DNA of 64,000 nt. Source: Parvibaculum sp002684405. GTDB taxonomy: Bacteria > Pseudomonadota > Alphaproteobacteria > Parvibaculales > Parvibaculaceae. The translations under genes and the position numbers were made by a program. Below are positions 25,050-33,984 of the stretch, piece after piece. Position 1 is the first letter of the stretch, and every line of letters starts with the position of its first letter. The notes below the pieces were generated by a model. It did not search any database. It was not told the origin of the DNA and saw only the letters and a program-made list of their open reading frames with translations. Location: positions 682,001-746,000 of the forward strand of contig OZ223207.1 in assembly GCA_965140395.1 (NCBI GenBank), in the 5' to 3' direction.

Positions 25050-25904
25050 TCAAGCCAGGACCGTCTGATCGGAAAGCACGATGCCCGGCACGGTCGTGGG
25101 CTCTCCGTCGGTCATTCGTTCCGAGAGATATCGCGCCGGAGGCTTGCCCACCGCCTTGCGGAACATGGTGACGAAGCCGCTGGCATTTTCGTAACCCAGT
25201 TCCAACGCCACCGTTTGCACGCTTTCGCCCCTGGTCAGGCGTTGAAGTGCAAGGATCACATGCAATTGCCGGCGCCAGCGCCCGAAGCTCATGCCGATTT
25301 CCTGCAGCAAAAGCCGGCTCATGCTGCGCTCGCTCATACCGATGCGGGTCGCCCAATCGCCCTTCGAGGTTTTGTCTGCGGGGTCGGCCAACAGCATTTC
25401 CGCGAGGCGGCGCAATCGTGGATCATGCGGCATCGGCAAATGCAGGTCTTCCACCGGAGCCGCCGCCAACTCATCCAGCAAGGCGGCAATCAGCCGATCT
25501 TCCCGGCTCCCCGGCGCATATAGCCTGGGAAACCCCGCCACTTTCAGAAGCAACTCGCGCAGCAGTGGCGATACCGAAATCGTGCAGCAGGTTTTCGGGA
25601 GATCCGGTGCGGCATCAGGCTCCACGAACAGGCAATAACACTCCGTGTTACCCGATCCCCGGGCCGAGTGGGGCAGGTCTCCAGGTATCCATACAGCGCA
25701 TTGCGGCGGTACGATCCACACGCCGTCTTCGATTTCGCAATTGATGATGCCGCGGACGGAGTAAAGCAGTTGCGCCTTGTGGTGCTGATGCCTCGCATGT
25801 TCCCAGTCACTTGTTACCGATGTGGCACTCAGGGCAACAACGGGCCGGGGGACATTATCGACGTCCCCGGTGACAGTCAGATCGGTAATGGCAACGCTCG
25901 ACAT
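25050..25904 (-). CDS. AraC family transcriptional regulator (cupin-type sensor)
   Basis: 284 residues from the ATG at 25904. The N-terminal cupin half has HQHHKAQLLYSVRG and WIPGDLPHSARGSG. The C-terminal half has two HTH motifs (WATRIGMSERSMSRLLLQEIG and VQTVALELGYENASGFVTMFRKAVG). A longer frame to 26258 overlaps the next gene and lacks support. The organisation matches effector-binding AraC/NimR-like regulators, not PchR. Likely target: the receptor or RND operon of the same module. Confidence 0.9.
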   Translation of the reverse strand: MSSVAITDLTVTGDVDNVPRPVVALSATSVTSDWEHARHQHHKAQLLYSVRGIINCEIEDGVWIVPPQCAVWIPGDLPHSARGSGNTECYCLFVEPDAAPDLPKTCCTISVSPLLRELLLKVAGFPRLYAPGSREDRLIAALLDELAAAPVEDLHLPMPHDPRLRRLAEMLLADPADKTSKGDWATRIGMSERSMSRLLLQEIGMSFGRWRRQLHVILALQRLTRGESVQTVALELGYENASGFVTMFRKAVGKPPARYLSERMTDGEPTTVPGIVLSDQTVLA

Positions 25905-26127
25905 GGTACGTGCTGAACCTCGGATCGAAGATGAGGTGTATTGGCCTGATTGAAAAATATTATGTCCAAGTTGTGCAATGACGTCCAGCCATTCCCTCGG
26001 TATTCTGCGGCTAAATGCTGGCCGTTCTGCTCGCTCGGAGCATGGCTCCTCCCGACCGGGATAGGCCCTTTTTCCGACGGGGCACGGCAGCCGGCGATTT
26101 TTCCTTATGGTCCGAAGGAGTGTCGGC

Positions 26128-26538
26128 ATGTTGATTGACGCCTCGCAGTTCCCTCTCGTGTGGATACGATTCAACGCGCCGGGCGCCGATCCCGAAGCTT
26201 CGCCTTTTGCCGAGTTCGAGGCGTTGCTCGCACGCAAGGAAGTCTTTGTTCTGCTCAATGACGAGGGGTTTGATAAAGGCGATCACGAACATTCGCCGGA
26301 AGAAAAGAAGCAAACGGTGCTTTGGATGAAACGCCACAAGAGCGAATTGAGAGCCTTCATCAAAGCGGGGATCTATATCGAGCCGAGTACCGCCAAGCGG
26401 TTGGCGACCAAAGCGTTCGCCTCGGTGTATGAGAAATTCTGGGGCTATCCCATGCTCATGGTTGCCACCAGGGACCAGGCGCTGGCCCTGGCGCAGACAT
26501 TGTTGCCAAGCGAGCAAGCGGAGACACGGGCACTTTAG
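26128..26538 (+). CDS. Uncharacterised cytosolic protein
   Basis: 136 residues from the ATG at 26128, seven nt after GAAGGAG. Sequence highlights are FPLVWIRFNAP, EALLARKEVFVLLNDEGFDK, EKKQTVLWMKRHKSELRAF and KFWGYPMLMVATRDQALALA. It has no signal peptide or membrane helix and looks like a compact alpha/beta protein. I do not recognise a named family. It is divergent from the AraC gene and next to the TonB/RND module, so a metal- or stress-related role is a guess from context only. Confidence 0.7.
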   Translation: MLIDASQFPLVWIRFNAPGADPEASPFAEFEALLARKEVFVLLNDEGFDKGDHEHSPEEKKQTVLWMKRHKSELRAFIKAGIYIEPSTAKRLATKAFASVYEKFWGYPMLMVATRDQALALAQTLLPSEQAETRAL

Positions 26539-26791
26539 GTCCGGCCCACTCTCGCGTGCGGCAATCCGCGCAGGGGTTGCGTCACGTCCCCCTCCCATAA
26601 TTTGAGCGGCATCAAGGCTTTCGCCTATTCGGCGCGGGATAGTTTTCTCACGGTTATTACCGGAGGAGGAAACGGCCCGTGCCCTGCCGGACGACGCAAG
26701 AACACAGACAAGCCTGTTGGACCAGACAGACAGCCATGCCGCGGGCCGACCGTCCGCATGGGACGGCCGGTACCTGTCCGGTCGGGGCGTG

Positions 26792-27442
26792 ATGCCGATG
26801 GGCAAGATCGTTCCTGCCAGAGAGGTCGACGTCGGGCCGCAAAAGCTGAAGGGCATACTCAATGTGCCCATGGACGCGAAGGGCCTCGTCATCTTCGCGC
26901 ATGGCAGCGGCAGTAGCCGGCTGAGCCCGCGCAATATGCGTGTCGCCGAAGAATTGCAAAGCCGCGGGCTGGCGACGTTGCTGCTGGATCTTCTGACGCC
27001 GCGCGAAGCGGCGGATCGGCGGAACGTGTTCGATGTGGTGCTGCTGGCCGGACGGCTGGTCGGTGCCACGAGCTGGGCCGAAGCGCAGCCGGAGCTCCAG
27101 GGGCTCGCAATCGGCTATTTTGGCGCCAGTACGGGCGCGGCGGCGGCGCTGGTTGCGGCGGCGAAACCGGGAAACCATGTCGCCGCGGTGGTATCGCGCG
27201 GCGGACGGCCCGATGTCGCAGAGCCGATGCTCATGCATGTGCGCTCGCCCGTGCTTCTCTTGGCCGGCTCTCGCGACGGGGAGGTGGTCGAGCTCAACCG
27301 GCGCGCCTTGAAGGCTCTGCGCGGGACCAAAGAAATCGTGATCGTACCGGGGGCAGGGCACCTGTTCGAGGAGCCGGGCGCGATGGAGCAGGTGATGCAG
27401 CATGCGCTGCGCTGGTTTCTGACCTATCTGACGTGCGACTGA
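26792..27442 (+). CDS. Alpha/beta hydrolase, dienelactone-hydrolase-like
   Basis: 216 residues starting MPMGKIVPAR. It has VIFAHGSGSSRLSPRN as oxyanion region, the nucleophile elbow GYFGASTGAAAAL, an Asp in AGSRDGEVVE and a catalytic His in VPGAGHLFEEPG. This is the phosphoribosyltransferase-linked hydrolase type, here without the fused transferase. A TTG at 26717 would give a longer product with an unconserved leader; a second ATG at 26798 is also possible. Its composition is closer to the core genome than to the module on its left. Confidence 0.82.
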   Translation: MPMGKIVPAREVDVGPQKLKGILNVPMDAKGLVIFAHGSGSSRLSPRNMRVAEELQSRGLATLLLDLLTPREAADRRNVFDVVLLAGRLVGATSWAEAQPELQGLAIGYFGASTGAAAALVAAAKPGNHVAAVVSRGGRPDVAEPMLMHVRSPVLLLAGSRDGEVVELNRRALKALRGTKEIVIVPGAGHLFEEPGAMEQVMQHALRWFLTYLTCD

Positions 27443-27479
27443 CCGGTTTCCATCCAGCTACAGCGACATCAGGGCCAGA

Positions 27480-27728
27480 TCAGGCGAATTCGCTGTCCGG
27501 GACGAGGGCATCGGCCGGTTCGGACCGGTCGGCTCCCAGCGTCTCGTCGAATTTGTAGAGGGTCGAGCAATAGGGGCAGATGATTTCCGTCTCGCGGCCC
27601 ATATCCAGATAGACATGGGGGTGGTCATGCGGCGGGCGGGCCCCCATGCATTCGAATTCCTTCACGCCGATGCGGATTTCCCGCAAGCCTGCGTCGTTCG
27701 CGAATTTTGGGGCGCCTGTGGAAGCCAT
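27480..27728 (-). CDS. CHCC-type zinc-finger protein (NDUFS6-like)
   Basis: 82 residues. The zinc ligands are spaced FECMGARPPHDHPHVYL...IICPYCSTLY, the CHCC pattern of PF10276, shared with the accessory complex I subunit NDUFS6 and a small alphaproteobacterial protein. ATG at 27728. A respiratory complex I role is inferred from the family only; no nuo gene is nearby. Confidence 0.88.
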   Translation of the reverse strand: MASTGAPKFANDAGLREIRIGVKEFECMGARPPHDHPHVYLDMGRETEIICPYCSTLYKFDETLGADRSEPADALVPDSEFA

Positions 27729-27966
27729 GAGCCGCTCTTCCGTTTTGCTCGTTACCGGGTGCTTGCCGCCGGAGACCGCCCGGCAGCGGGGCTAAACTAA
27801 TGGCTGCCGCCGCAAAATAATAGCCCCTCGCCAAGGCTTTGTTCCGCAACGAAAAACTTCGCAAAGCTGGTTCCTGTTCTGCTTGGCGCGAGGCGGCCTC
27901 TCCCTCATAATCTCCGCGCTCAAGACGGGGCATGGAGACACCGCCAAGGCGGGAGGAGATTTGCGA

Positions 27967-29409
27967 ATGCCGCATGAAGCGGGAACGAAGCGGACAGCGT
28001 CCGGCGAGACGTCACTTTCCAAATGGCAGCTTCTGGCCTTTGCCATACCGGCGATCCCGATTTCGGCGATGGGACTGCCGCTGGTGGTCTATCTGCCGCC
28101 CTTCTATGCCGAACTGGGCCTCGGCACGGGGGTCGTGGGCTCGCTTTTCATGTTCGCCCGCTTCTGGGACGTTTTCACCGATCCGGTGCTTGGCATCCTC
28201 TCCGACCGTTTCGAGACACGGTGGGGCCGACGGCGCCACTGGATCGTGCTGTCGGTGCCGATCATGATGGTGTCGGTGGTGATGATCTTCATGCCGCCCG
28301 CGGGCGTGTCGGCCACCTATCTCATCATCTGGCTCTTCATCATGTATGTGGGCTGGACGTTGCTCACCATCTCGCACATGTCCTGGGGCGCGGAGCTGCA
28401 TGGCGACTATCATGAGCGCTCCCGCGTGCAGGGCGCGCGAGAGGTGGCGCTGGTGGGCGGCATGGTGCTGGTTCTCGCCATGCCGATCTTCATCGAGCAG
28501 ATGGCCGATGTCGACGAGGGCGTGCGCAATGCGATGCGGGTGGAGGCGATGGGCTGGTTCGTGCTCATCCTGCTGCCCATCACCGTGCTGATTGCCGTTC
28601 TTTCCCTGCCCGAACGCAAGACGCCGCCGCCCAAGCATGTGCCCTTCCGCGAGGCGGTTCAGGTCGTCCTTCGAAACATGCCGCTGCGCACGGTGCTGTT
28701 TGCCGATCTCATTTCCGGCATCTCGGGCGGCATCGTGGCGAGCCTTTTCATCTTTCTGGCGCGCGACGTGCTGCAACTCGGCTCCTTCACCAGCGCGCTG
28801 CTGCTTTGCTATTTCATTTCCGGTCTCTGTTTCGTGCCCGCCGTGCTGTGGCTCAGCCGGAAAGTGGGCAAACATCGCGCGGCGGCGATCTCCTCGCTCT
28901 TCAACACGGTGACGGTGCCGGCCATTCTGTTCATTCCGCCCGGACAGCCTTTGATCGCGCTCGCGACATGGGTGCTGCTGGGCGTCAATATGGCGGCAGG
29001 GGCGTTCCTCTTCCGCGCGATCATGGCGGATGTGGCCGATCATGACGAAGTGCAGACCCATCAGCAGCGCACCGGGCTTTTCTATTCGCTGCTAACCAGC
29101 ACCAACAAGGTTGGCGCCGCCATTGCCATCGGCGTTTCCTATTGGGCGCTCGACCTGATCGGCTTCGTGCCGCTGGGCGACAACAGCCAATGGACGCTCG
29201 ATGCGCTGCGGGCCATCTATGTCTGGCCGGTGGTTTTCATCACGGCGGTCGTGGCCTGGCTGCTCTGGCGCTTTCCGCTGGATGAAAAGGTTCAGCGCGA
29301 AAACCGGCGGATCATTGAAATCCGGGCTATCGATGTCGCCGCGGCGGGCTTGTCCTCGCGGACATTGCAGCCGTCCGATCCGCAATCGAGCAATGTGTCC
29401 GCAGACTGA
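27967..29409 (+). CDS. MFS transporter, GPH (MelB-like) family, copy 1
   Basis: 480 residues, about 12 TM helices. The loop 2-3 motif is FARFWDVFTDPVLGILSDR with WGRRRHW, typical of glycoside-pentoside-hexuronide cation symporters. The ATG at 27967 follows GGGAGGAG by 8 nt; a longer frame to 27883 is unconserved. The hydrolase gene starts 15 nt downstream. Copy 2 at 30417 is a clear paralogue. The substrate may be a carboxylate or ester that the linked hydrolase opens. Confidence 0.9.
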   Translation: MPHEAGTKRTASGETSLSKWQLLAFAIPAIPISAMGLPLVVYLPPFYAELGLGTGVVGSLFMFARFWDVFTDPVLGILSDRFETRWGRRRHWIVLSVPIMMVSVVMIFMPPAGVSATYLIIWLFIMYVGWTLLTISHMSWGAELHGDYHERSRVQGAREVALVGGMVLVLAMPIFIEQMADVDEGVRNAMRVEAMGWFVLILLPITVLIAVLSLPERKTPPPKHVPFREAVQVVLRNMPLRTVLFADLISGISGGIVASLFIFLARDVLQLGSFTSALLLCYFISGLCFVPAVLWLSRKVGKHRAAAISSLFNTVTVPAILFIPPGQPLIALATWVLLGVNMAAGAFLFRAIMADVADHDEVQTHQQRTGLFYSLLTSTNKVGAAIAIGVSYWALDLIGFVPLGDNSQWTLDALRAIYVWPVVFITAVVAWLLWRFPLDEKVQRENRRIIEIRAIDVAAAGLSSRTLQPSDPQSSNVSAD

Positions 29410-29424
29410 TCCGGGGGGAAGCTC

Positions 29425-30180
29425 ATGCCGGTCGTGAATGTCGAGGGCGTCGACATTGCCTATGAGGTCGAAGGAGAGGGGATCCCGATGATCCTCCTGC
29501 ACGGCTTTGCCTCCACCGCGGCGGACAATTGGGGCCGCACGGGCTGGGTGCAGGCATTGACGCGCACCGGGCGGCAGGTCGTCGCCATAGATCTGCGCGG
29601 GCACGGCAAGAGCGGGCATCCGCATGAGGAAGCCGCTTATGCGGGCGGGCAGCTAGTCGACGATGTCGTCGCCGTGATGGACGAACTCGGCATTCAGAAG
29701 GCCGATCTCATGGGGTTTTCCATGGGGGCGGGGCTTGCCATGCGGCTGGCGTCGCAATATGGCGAGCGCTTCGACAAGGTGGTGCTGGCGGGCGTGGGCG
29801 GCAAGATGCTGGCGTCGCGCGGGTCCGGCTGGAGCGAGAAAGTGGTCGAGGCGCTGACGACGGACGATCCGGAAAGCATCGACGATCCGACGGCGAAGGG
29901 ATTTCGTCTTTATGCCGAACATCTGGACCAGGACAGGCTGGCGCTTGCCGCCTGCATGAAGGCGCCGGGAAGCGGGCAGGAGGTCGATTTTTCCTCCATC
30001 GCGAACGACGTGCTGGTGATCGCCGGCGCGCGGGACGATCTGGCGGGCGATCCGGCGGAGCTTGCCGCCGTCATGCCGCGTGCGAAGGCGGAGATCGTAC
30101 CCGGAACCGATCACATGTTCCTGCTCGCCAATCCGATGTGCAAGGGCATGGTGATCGACTTCCTGACCGGCTGGGAGTGA
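29425..30180 (+). CDS. Alpha/beta hydrolase, copy 1
   Basis: 251 residues with LLHGFASTAADNW (oxyanion hole), VAIDLRGHGKS, the nucleophile elbow LMGFSMGAGLAM (about Ser100), an Asp in AGARDDLAG and a His in PGTDHMFLL. Cytoplasmic esterase or C-C hydrolase type. Cotranscribed with the MFS gene 15 nt upstream and paralogous to the hydrolase at 33183. Confidence 0.9.
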   Translation: MPVVNVEGVDIAYEVEGEGIPMILLHGFASTAADNWGRTGWVQALTRTGRQVVAIDLRGHGKSGHPHEEAAYAGGQLVDDVVAVMDELGIQKADLMGFSMGAGLAMRLASQYGERFDKVVLAGVGGKMLASRGSGWSEKVVEALTTDDPESIDDPTAKGFRLYAEHLDQDRLALAACMKAPGSGQEVDFSSIANDVLVIAGARDDLAGDPAELAAVMPRAKAEIVPGTDHMFLLANPMCKGMVIDFLTGWE

Positions 30181-30416
30181 GCGCCTGGATTTCCGGCAGG
30201 GCGTATCGCCGACTGGGCGATGCAAAGGCGCAAATTGCATCGATGCCGGATTTTCCCAATAGCTGAAACCGTTCTGCTCCGGGGCGTGCCTGCAAGCGGC
30301 AAGTATTCGAACAGTGTTCGAACATTCGACGCCGCCGCAGCGGACATGCCGCTTCCCCGCGAAGGGATGCTTAGGCATACTCTGCCGCAAAACAAGCAGG
30401 GAGGAAGACGGTTCCT

Positions 30417-31802
30417 ATGTCTGAAAAGAGTGCACCTTCGGGCCGATTGTCATGGGCAAGGCTGCTGGCATTTTCCGGACCTGCCATTCCCATCGCGGCG
30501 GTCGGTCTGCCGATCAGCGTCTACCTTCCGCATTTCTATGCCGAGGAAATGGGGTTGGGACTTGCCGCGGTCGGCACGGTGTTCTTCTTTGCGCGGATGT
30601 GGGATGTCGTCACCGACCCGTTGATGGGCGTGCTGTCCGACAGGTTTCCCTCGCGCTGGGGCCGGCGCCGTCACTGGCTGGTGCTCTGCGTCCCGCTGAT
30701 GATGCTGTCGGCCTATATGGTGTTCATTCCCTCCGCGCCGGTCTCGTCCTTCTATCTCGTCTTCTGGATGTTCTTTCTCTATATCGGCTACACCATGCTG
30801 ACGATTTCGCATCTGGCGTGGGCGGCGGAACTTTCAGACGACTACAATGAACGCTCGCGCATTCAGGGCTACCGCGAGGCTTTCGCGCTGGTCGGCGTGC
30901 CGCTGGTGCTGGCGATCCCGGTCGTGATCGAAAGGTTCAGCGCGGCGAATATGGAATCCGCCCGCGTCAACTCGATGGGCTGGTTCATCATCCTGCTGCT
31001 GCCGCTCGCGGTGCTGCTCAATGTCTGGCTGGTGCATGAGCGGCCTGCGCGCAAGAGTATCAAGTCCGTTCCGGTGCGCGAAGCGCTGCGCGCGCTGACG
31101 CGGAATGTGCCCTTGCGCCGCCTGCTCGCAGCCGATCTGCTGAGCGGTTTTGCCGGGGCGGGGCTCGGTTCGCTCTATCTCTATGAGTCCGATCTCGTCT
31201 GGGGGGTGAAGGACGCGCAGAGCCTGCTTCTGCTGCTCTATTTTTTCGGCGGCCTGCTCTTCATCCCCGTGGTGCTGGCCTTCAGCTATCGGATCGGCAA
31301 GCATCGTACCGTGGTAGGGGCGGCGCTCTTCAACACCTTCTTCCCCGCGGTGATCTTCCTTATTCCTCACGGCAATGTTGTCGTGGCCGCCATCGTTCTC
31401 CTGTTCCTCGGCCTCAATGTGGGGACGACGGCGACGCTTTACCGGTCGATCATGGCGGATGTCTCCGACCTCGACGAGTTGGAAACGGGGCATCGCCGCT
31501 CCGGTCTGTTCTATTCGCTGCTAACGCTGACGCAGAAGGTGGGCGGTGCGATTGCCGTGGGTGTCGTCTTCTGGACGCTTGCCGCGCTGGGCTTCAACCC
31601 CGACGGGGCGGGGACCTCGGGCGAGGGCGTCGAGGCGCTGTCCTATGTCTTCGTCGCGATCCCGGTCATCTGCAACGCGCTTGTGGTGCTGGTGATGTGG
31701 CGTTTCCCCATCGGGCTCGAGGAGCAGCGGGCATTGCGCGCGAAGCTCGACGAGCGCGTGGTCGAGGAAATGGAATCGGAACAGCACCCGCCCTTCGAGT
31801 GA
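30417..31802 (+). CDS. MFS transporter, GPH (MelB-like) family, copy 2
   Basis: 461 residues. It shares block after block with the transporter at 27967: GLPISVYLPHFYAEEMGL, FARMWDVVTDPLMGVLSDR and WGRRRHWLVL. The ATG at 30417 follows GGGAGGAAG. A perfect 10-bp hairpin overlaps its stop codon (31787-31812). No hydrolase follows directly; the nearest is at 33183, across the convergent M20 gene. Confidence 0.9.
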   Translation: MSEKSAPSGRLSWARLLAFSGPAIPIAAVGLPISVYLPHFYAEEMGLGLAAVGTVFFFARMWDVVTDPLMGVLSDRFPSRWGRRRHWLVLCVPLMMLSAYMVFIPSAPVSSFYLVFWMFFLYIGYTMLTISHLAWAAELSDDYNERSRIQGYREAFALVGVPLVLAIPVVIERFSAANMESARVNSMGWFIILLLPLAVLLNVWLVHERPARKSIKSVPVREALRALTRNVPLRRLLAADLLSGFAGAGLGSLYLYESDLVWGVKDAQSLLLLLYFFGGLLFIPVVLAFSYRIGKHRTVVGAALFNTFFPAVIFLIPHGNVVVAAIVLLFLGLNVGTTATLYRSIMADVSDLDELETGHRRSGLFYSLLTLTQKVGGAIAVGVVFWTLAALGFNPDGAGTSGEGVEALSYVFVAIPVICNALVVLVMWRFPIGLEEQRALRAKLDERVVEEMESEQHPPFE

Positions 31803-31812
31803 GAAGGGCGGG
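31787..31812. terminator. Perfect hairpin overlapping the MFS copy 2 stop codon
   Basis: CCCGCCCTTC (31787-31796), loop GAGTGA containing the TGA stop, then GAAGGGCGGG (31803-31812). There is no T-run on either strand, so it may be a bidirectional stabilising hairpin between convergent genes (M20 stop at 31822) and not a classic terminator. Confidence 0.55.
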
Positions 31813-31821
31813 CGCGCCGGT

Positions 31822-33081
31822 TCAGCAGCAGCCGCAGCCGCCGAGATTGGCTTCGCCCTCGGGATTGTAGGCGGCGGCGACGGAGCGGGCGGAGCTGTCC
31901 CTGGAGCGGGCGAACTCTTCGGCTGCGCTTGTCCGCATCTTCTCGTCCGTCAGATAGTCGATGGCCGTCATGGCGAGCGCCTTGGCGCCGTCGATACAGG
32001 CCTTGTCGCCGAGATCGGAGGCGGCCCAGACCGCGAATTCCGGATTGTGGATCACCACATGCATCGGCGCGGAGCAGATCATGGGATGGATCGACGGCAC
32101 GCGGTGGCTGACATTGCCCATATCCGTGCTGCCGGAGGAACCCGACGGCATCTTTTCGAGCGGGAAGAACTCCCGGCCCAGCGAGGTCATGTTCTCTTCA
32201 TAGGATTTCGCAAGCGGCATGGAAGTCTTGAGGTCGAGATAGTCGGCCTTCGCCCATTTGATGTCGGCAGTGCAGCCCGAGGCCATGGCGCCGGCCTGGA
32301 AGCAGGCTTCCACGCGCTTTTTCAGCGGGGCGAGGTCTTCGGCATTGGCGGCGCGGACATAGAAGAGCGCTTCGGTGTGGTCCGGCACGATGTTGGGCGC
32401 ATCGCCGCCCTTTCTGATGACGCCGTGAATGCGCTCGGTCGGTTTGATGTGCTGACGAAGCTGCGCGATTGTTTGGTAGGAGGTGATGAGCGCGTCGAGT
32501 GCGTTCAGGCCCGCATGCGGCATGGCCGAGGCATGGGCCGAGCGGCCGTGGAAGGTGACAGCCACTTCCGAGATGCAGATGCAGGGCATGGTGATGAGAT
32601 CGACGCCCGCGGGGTGGACCATCATGGCGGCATCGACGCCTTCGAAGGCGCCTTCGCGCGCCATCAGTTCCTTGCCGCCGCCCATTTCTTCCGCCGGGGT
32701 GCCGAGATAGCGCACGCGGCCCGGCAGTTCGCCATTGAGCTTGGAAAGCGCCATGGAGGCGCCAAGGCCCGTCGTGGCGATGATGTTGTGGCCGCAGGCA
32801 TGGCCGATGCCGGGCAGCGCGTCATATTCCGACAGGATCGCGACTTCCGGTTTGCCCTCGGGGCCGAACTCGCTCGCAAAGGCGGTTTCGAGCCCGTAAG
32901 CCGCGCGCGCCACCGGCATATCCGCTTCTTCGAGCTTCGCCGTCAGGATGCGCGCCGCCTCATGCTCGTGAAAGGCAAGCTCGGGCTTGGCGTGGATCGC
33001 GTGGCTCACCTCGATCAGCTCGGGCGCCATGGCGTCGATCATGTCGCAGACTTTGGATTTGAGCTTGGCGGCGTCGGTCAT
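31822..33081 (-). CDS. M20 family metallo-amidohydrolase
   Basis: 419 residues from the ATG at 33081, behind GGAGGAAAA. Metal site LSEYDALPGIGHACGHN (His94, Cys96, His98) and catalytic Glu131/132 in TPAEEMGGG mark the AbgB/N-acyl amino acid amidohydrolase group. The dimerisation domain begins near VTFHGRSAHAS. The C-terminus is odd, ending GGCGCC with three Cys in the last four residues. It is divergent from the hydrolase at 33183 and fits an amide- or conjugate-degrading cluster. Confidence 0.92.
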   Translation of the reverse strand: MTDAAKLKSKVCDMIDAMAPELIEVSHAIHAKPELAFHEHEAARILTAKLEEADMPVARAAYGLETAFASEFGPEGKPEVAILSEYDALPGIGHACGHNIIATTGLGASMALSKLNGELPGRVRYLGTPAEEMGGGKELMAREGAFEGVDAAMMVHPAGVDLITMPCICISEVAVTFHGRSAHASAMPHAGLNALDALITSYQTIAQLRQHIKPTERIHGVIRKGGDAPNIVPDHTEALFYVRAANAEDLAPLKKRVEACFQAGAMASGCTADIKWAKADYLDLKTSMPLAKSYEENMTSLGREFFPLEKMPSGSSGSTDMGNVSHRVPSIHPMICSAPMHVVIHNPEFAVWAASDLGDKACIDGAKALAMTAIDYLTDEKMRTSAAEEFARSRDSSARSVAAAYNPEGEANLGGCGCC

Positions 33082-33182
33082 TTTTTCCTCCGAAATTTCA
33101 TCAAAGGGTAGCGCCAGCCGGGAGACATTCAAAGCGCTGACTGGCTAGACTGCTGCCTCGTTTCGCGTAAGGGAATTCGGTC

Positions 33183-33929
33183 ATGGAGAAATTCGTCTCG
33201 GACGGGCTGAAACTGGCCTATCGGGTGGAGGGGCAGGGCCATCCGGTGCTGCTGATCCACGGTTTCGGCTCCACCCATGCGGTGAACTGGGTGGATACGG
33301 GCTGGGTGAAGGCGCTCGTCCGGGCGGGATACCGCGTCATCATGTATGACGGGCGGGGCCATGGGCGGAGCGACAAGCCGCATGACGAGGATGCCTATTC
33401 GCTGTCCCTGATGGCGGAGGACGCCGTGGCGCTGCTCGACCATCTGGGCGAGCCGGGGGCCGATGTCGTCGGCTATTCCATGGGCGCGATGGTGGCGCTC
33501 GTCATGGCGATGAACCATCCCGAGCGCGTGGACCATGTGGCGGCGGCCGGTGTGGGTAGCAATCTGCTGATTGCGGAACGCGAGGCCGACAGCGTGGCCG
33601 ATGCGTTGCTCGCCGACAGCCTCAAATCCGTGACGACGCGGATGGGGCGTATGTTCCGCGCCTTTGCCGATCAGAACGGGCAGGACCGCGAGGCGCTGGC
33701 GGCCTGCTGGCGCGCGGTGCGGCAGCCCTTTCCGGTGGACGGGCTGAAGAATATCGCGCGGCCCGTGCTTATCGTGGCGGGCGGGGACGACGATCAGGCC
33801 GGCGCGCCGGAGCCGTTGGCCGAGCGCATACCGGGGGCGGTGTCTGCCATCGTGCCGGACCGCGACCATATGAAGGCGGTCGGCGACAAGGGCACGAAGG
33901 ACGCGGTGCTTGGGTTCCTGGCCGGGTAG
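33183..33929 (+). CDS. Alpha/beta hydrolase, copy 2
   Basis: 248 residues starting MEKFVSDGLKLAYRVEGQG. Oxyanion region LLIHGFGSTHAVNW, DGRGHGRSDKPHDE, nucleophile elbow VGYSMGAMVAL, Asp in AGGDDDQAG and His in VPDRDHMKA. The layout parallels the hydrolase at 29425, including VNWVDTGWVKAL against DNWGRTGWVQAL, so they are paralogues. Divergent from the M20 gene by about 100 bp. Confidence 0.9.
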   Translation: MEKFVSDGLKLAYRVEGQGHPVLLIHGFGSTHAVNWVDTGWVKALVRAGYRVIMYDGRGHGRSDKPHDEDAYSLSLMAEDAVALLDHLGEPGADVVGYSMGAMVALVMAMNHPERVDHVAAAGVGSNLLIAEREADSVADALLADSLKSVTTRMGRMFRAFADQNGQDREALAACWRAVRQPFPVDGLKNIARPVLIVAGGDDDQAGAPEPLAERIPGAVSAIVPDRDHMKAVGDKGTKDAVLGFLAG

Positions 33930-33984
33930 AGCCCGGCAATGACAGGGAATTCGGTCCTTCGGGCCTTTTTCACCGCACCGTCAT

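Noticed and set aside
27237..27442. Phosphoribosyltransferase fusion with the dienelactone hydrolase
   Set aside because: The frame starts with the hydrolase domain; no PRPP motif upstream or in the neighbouring gap.
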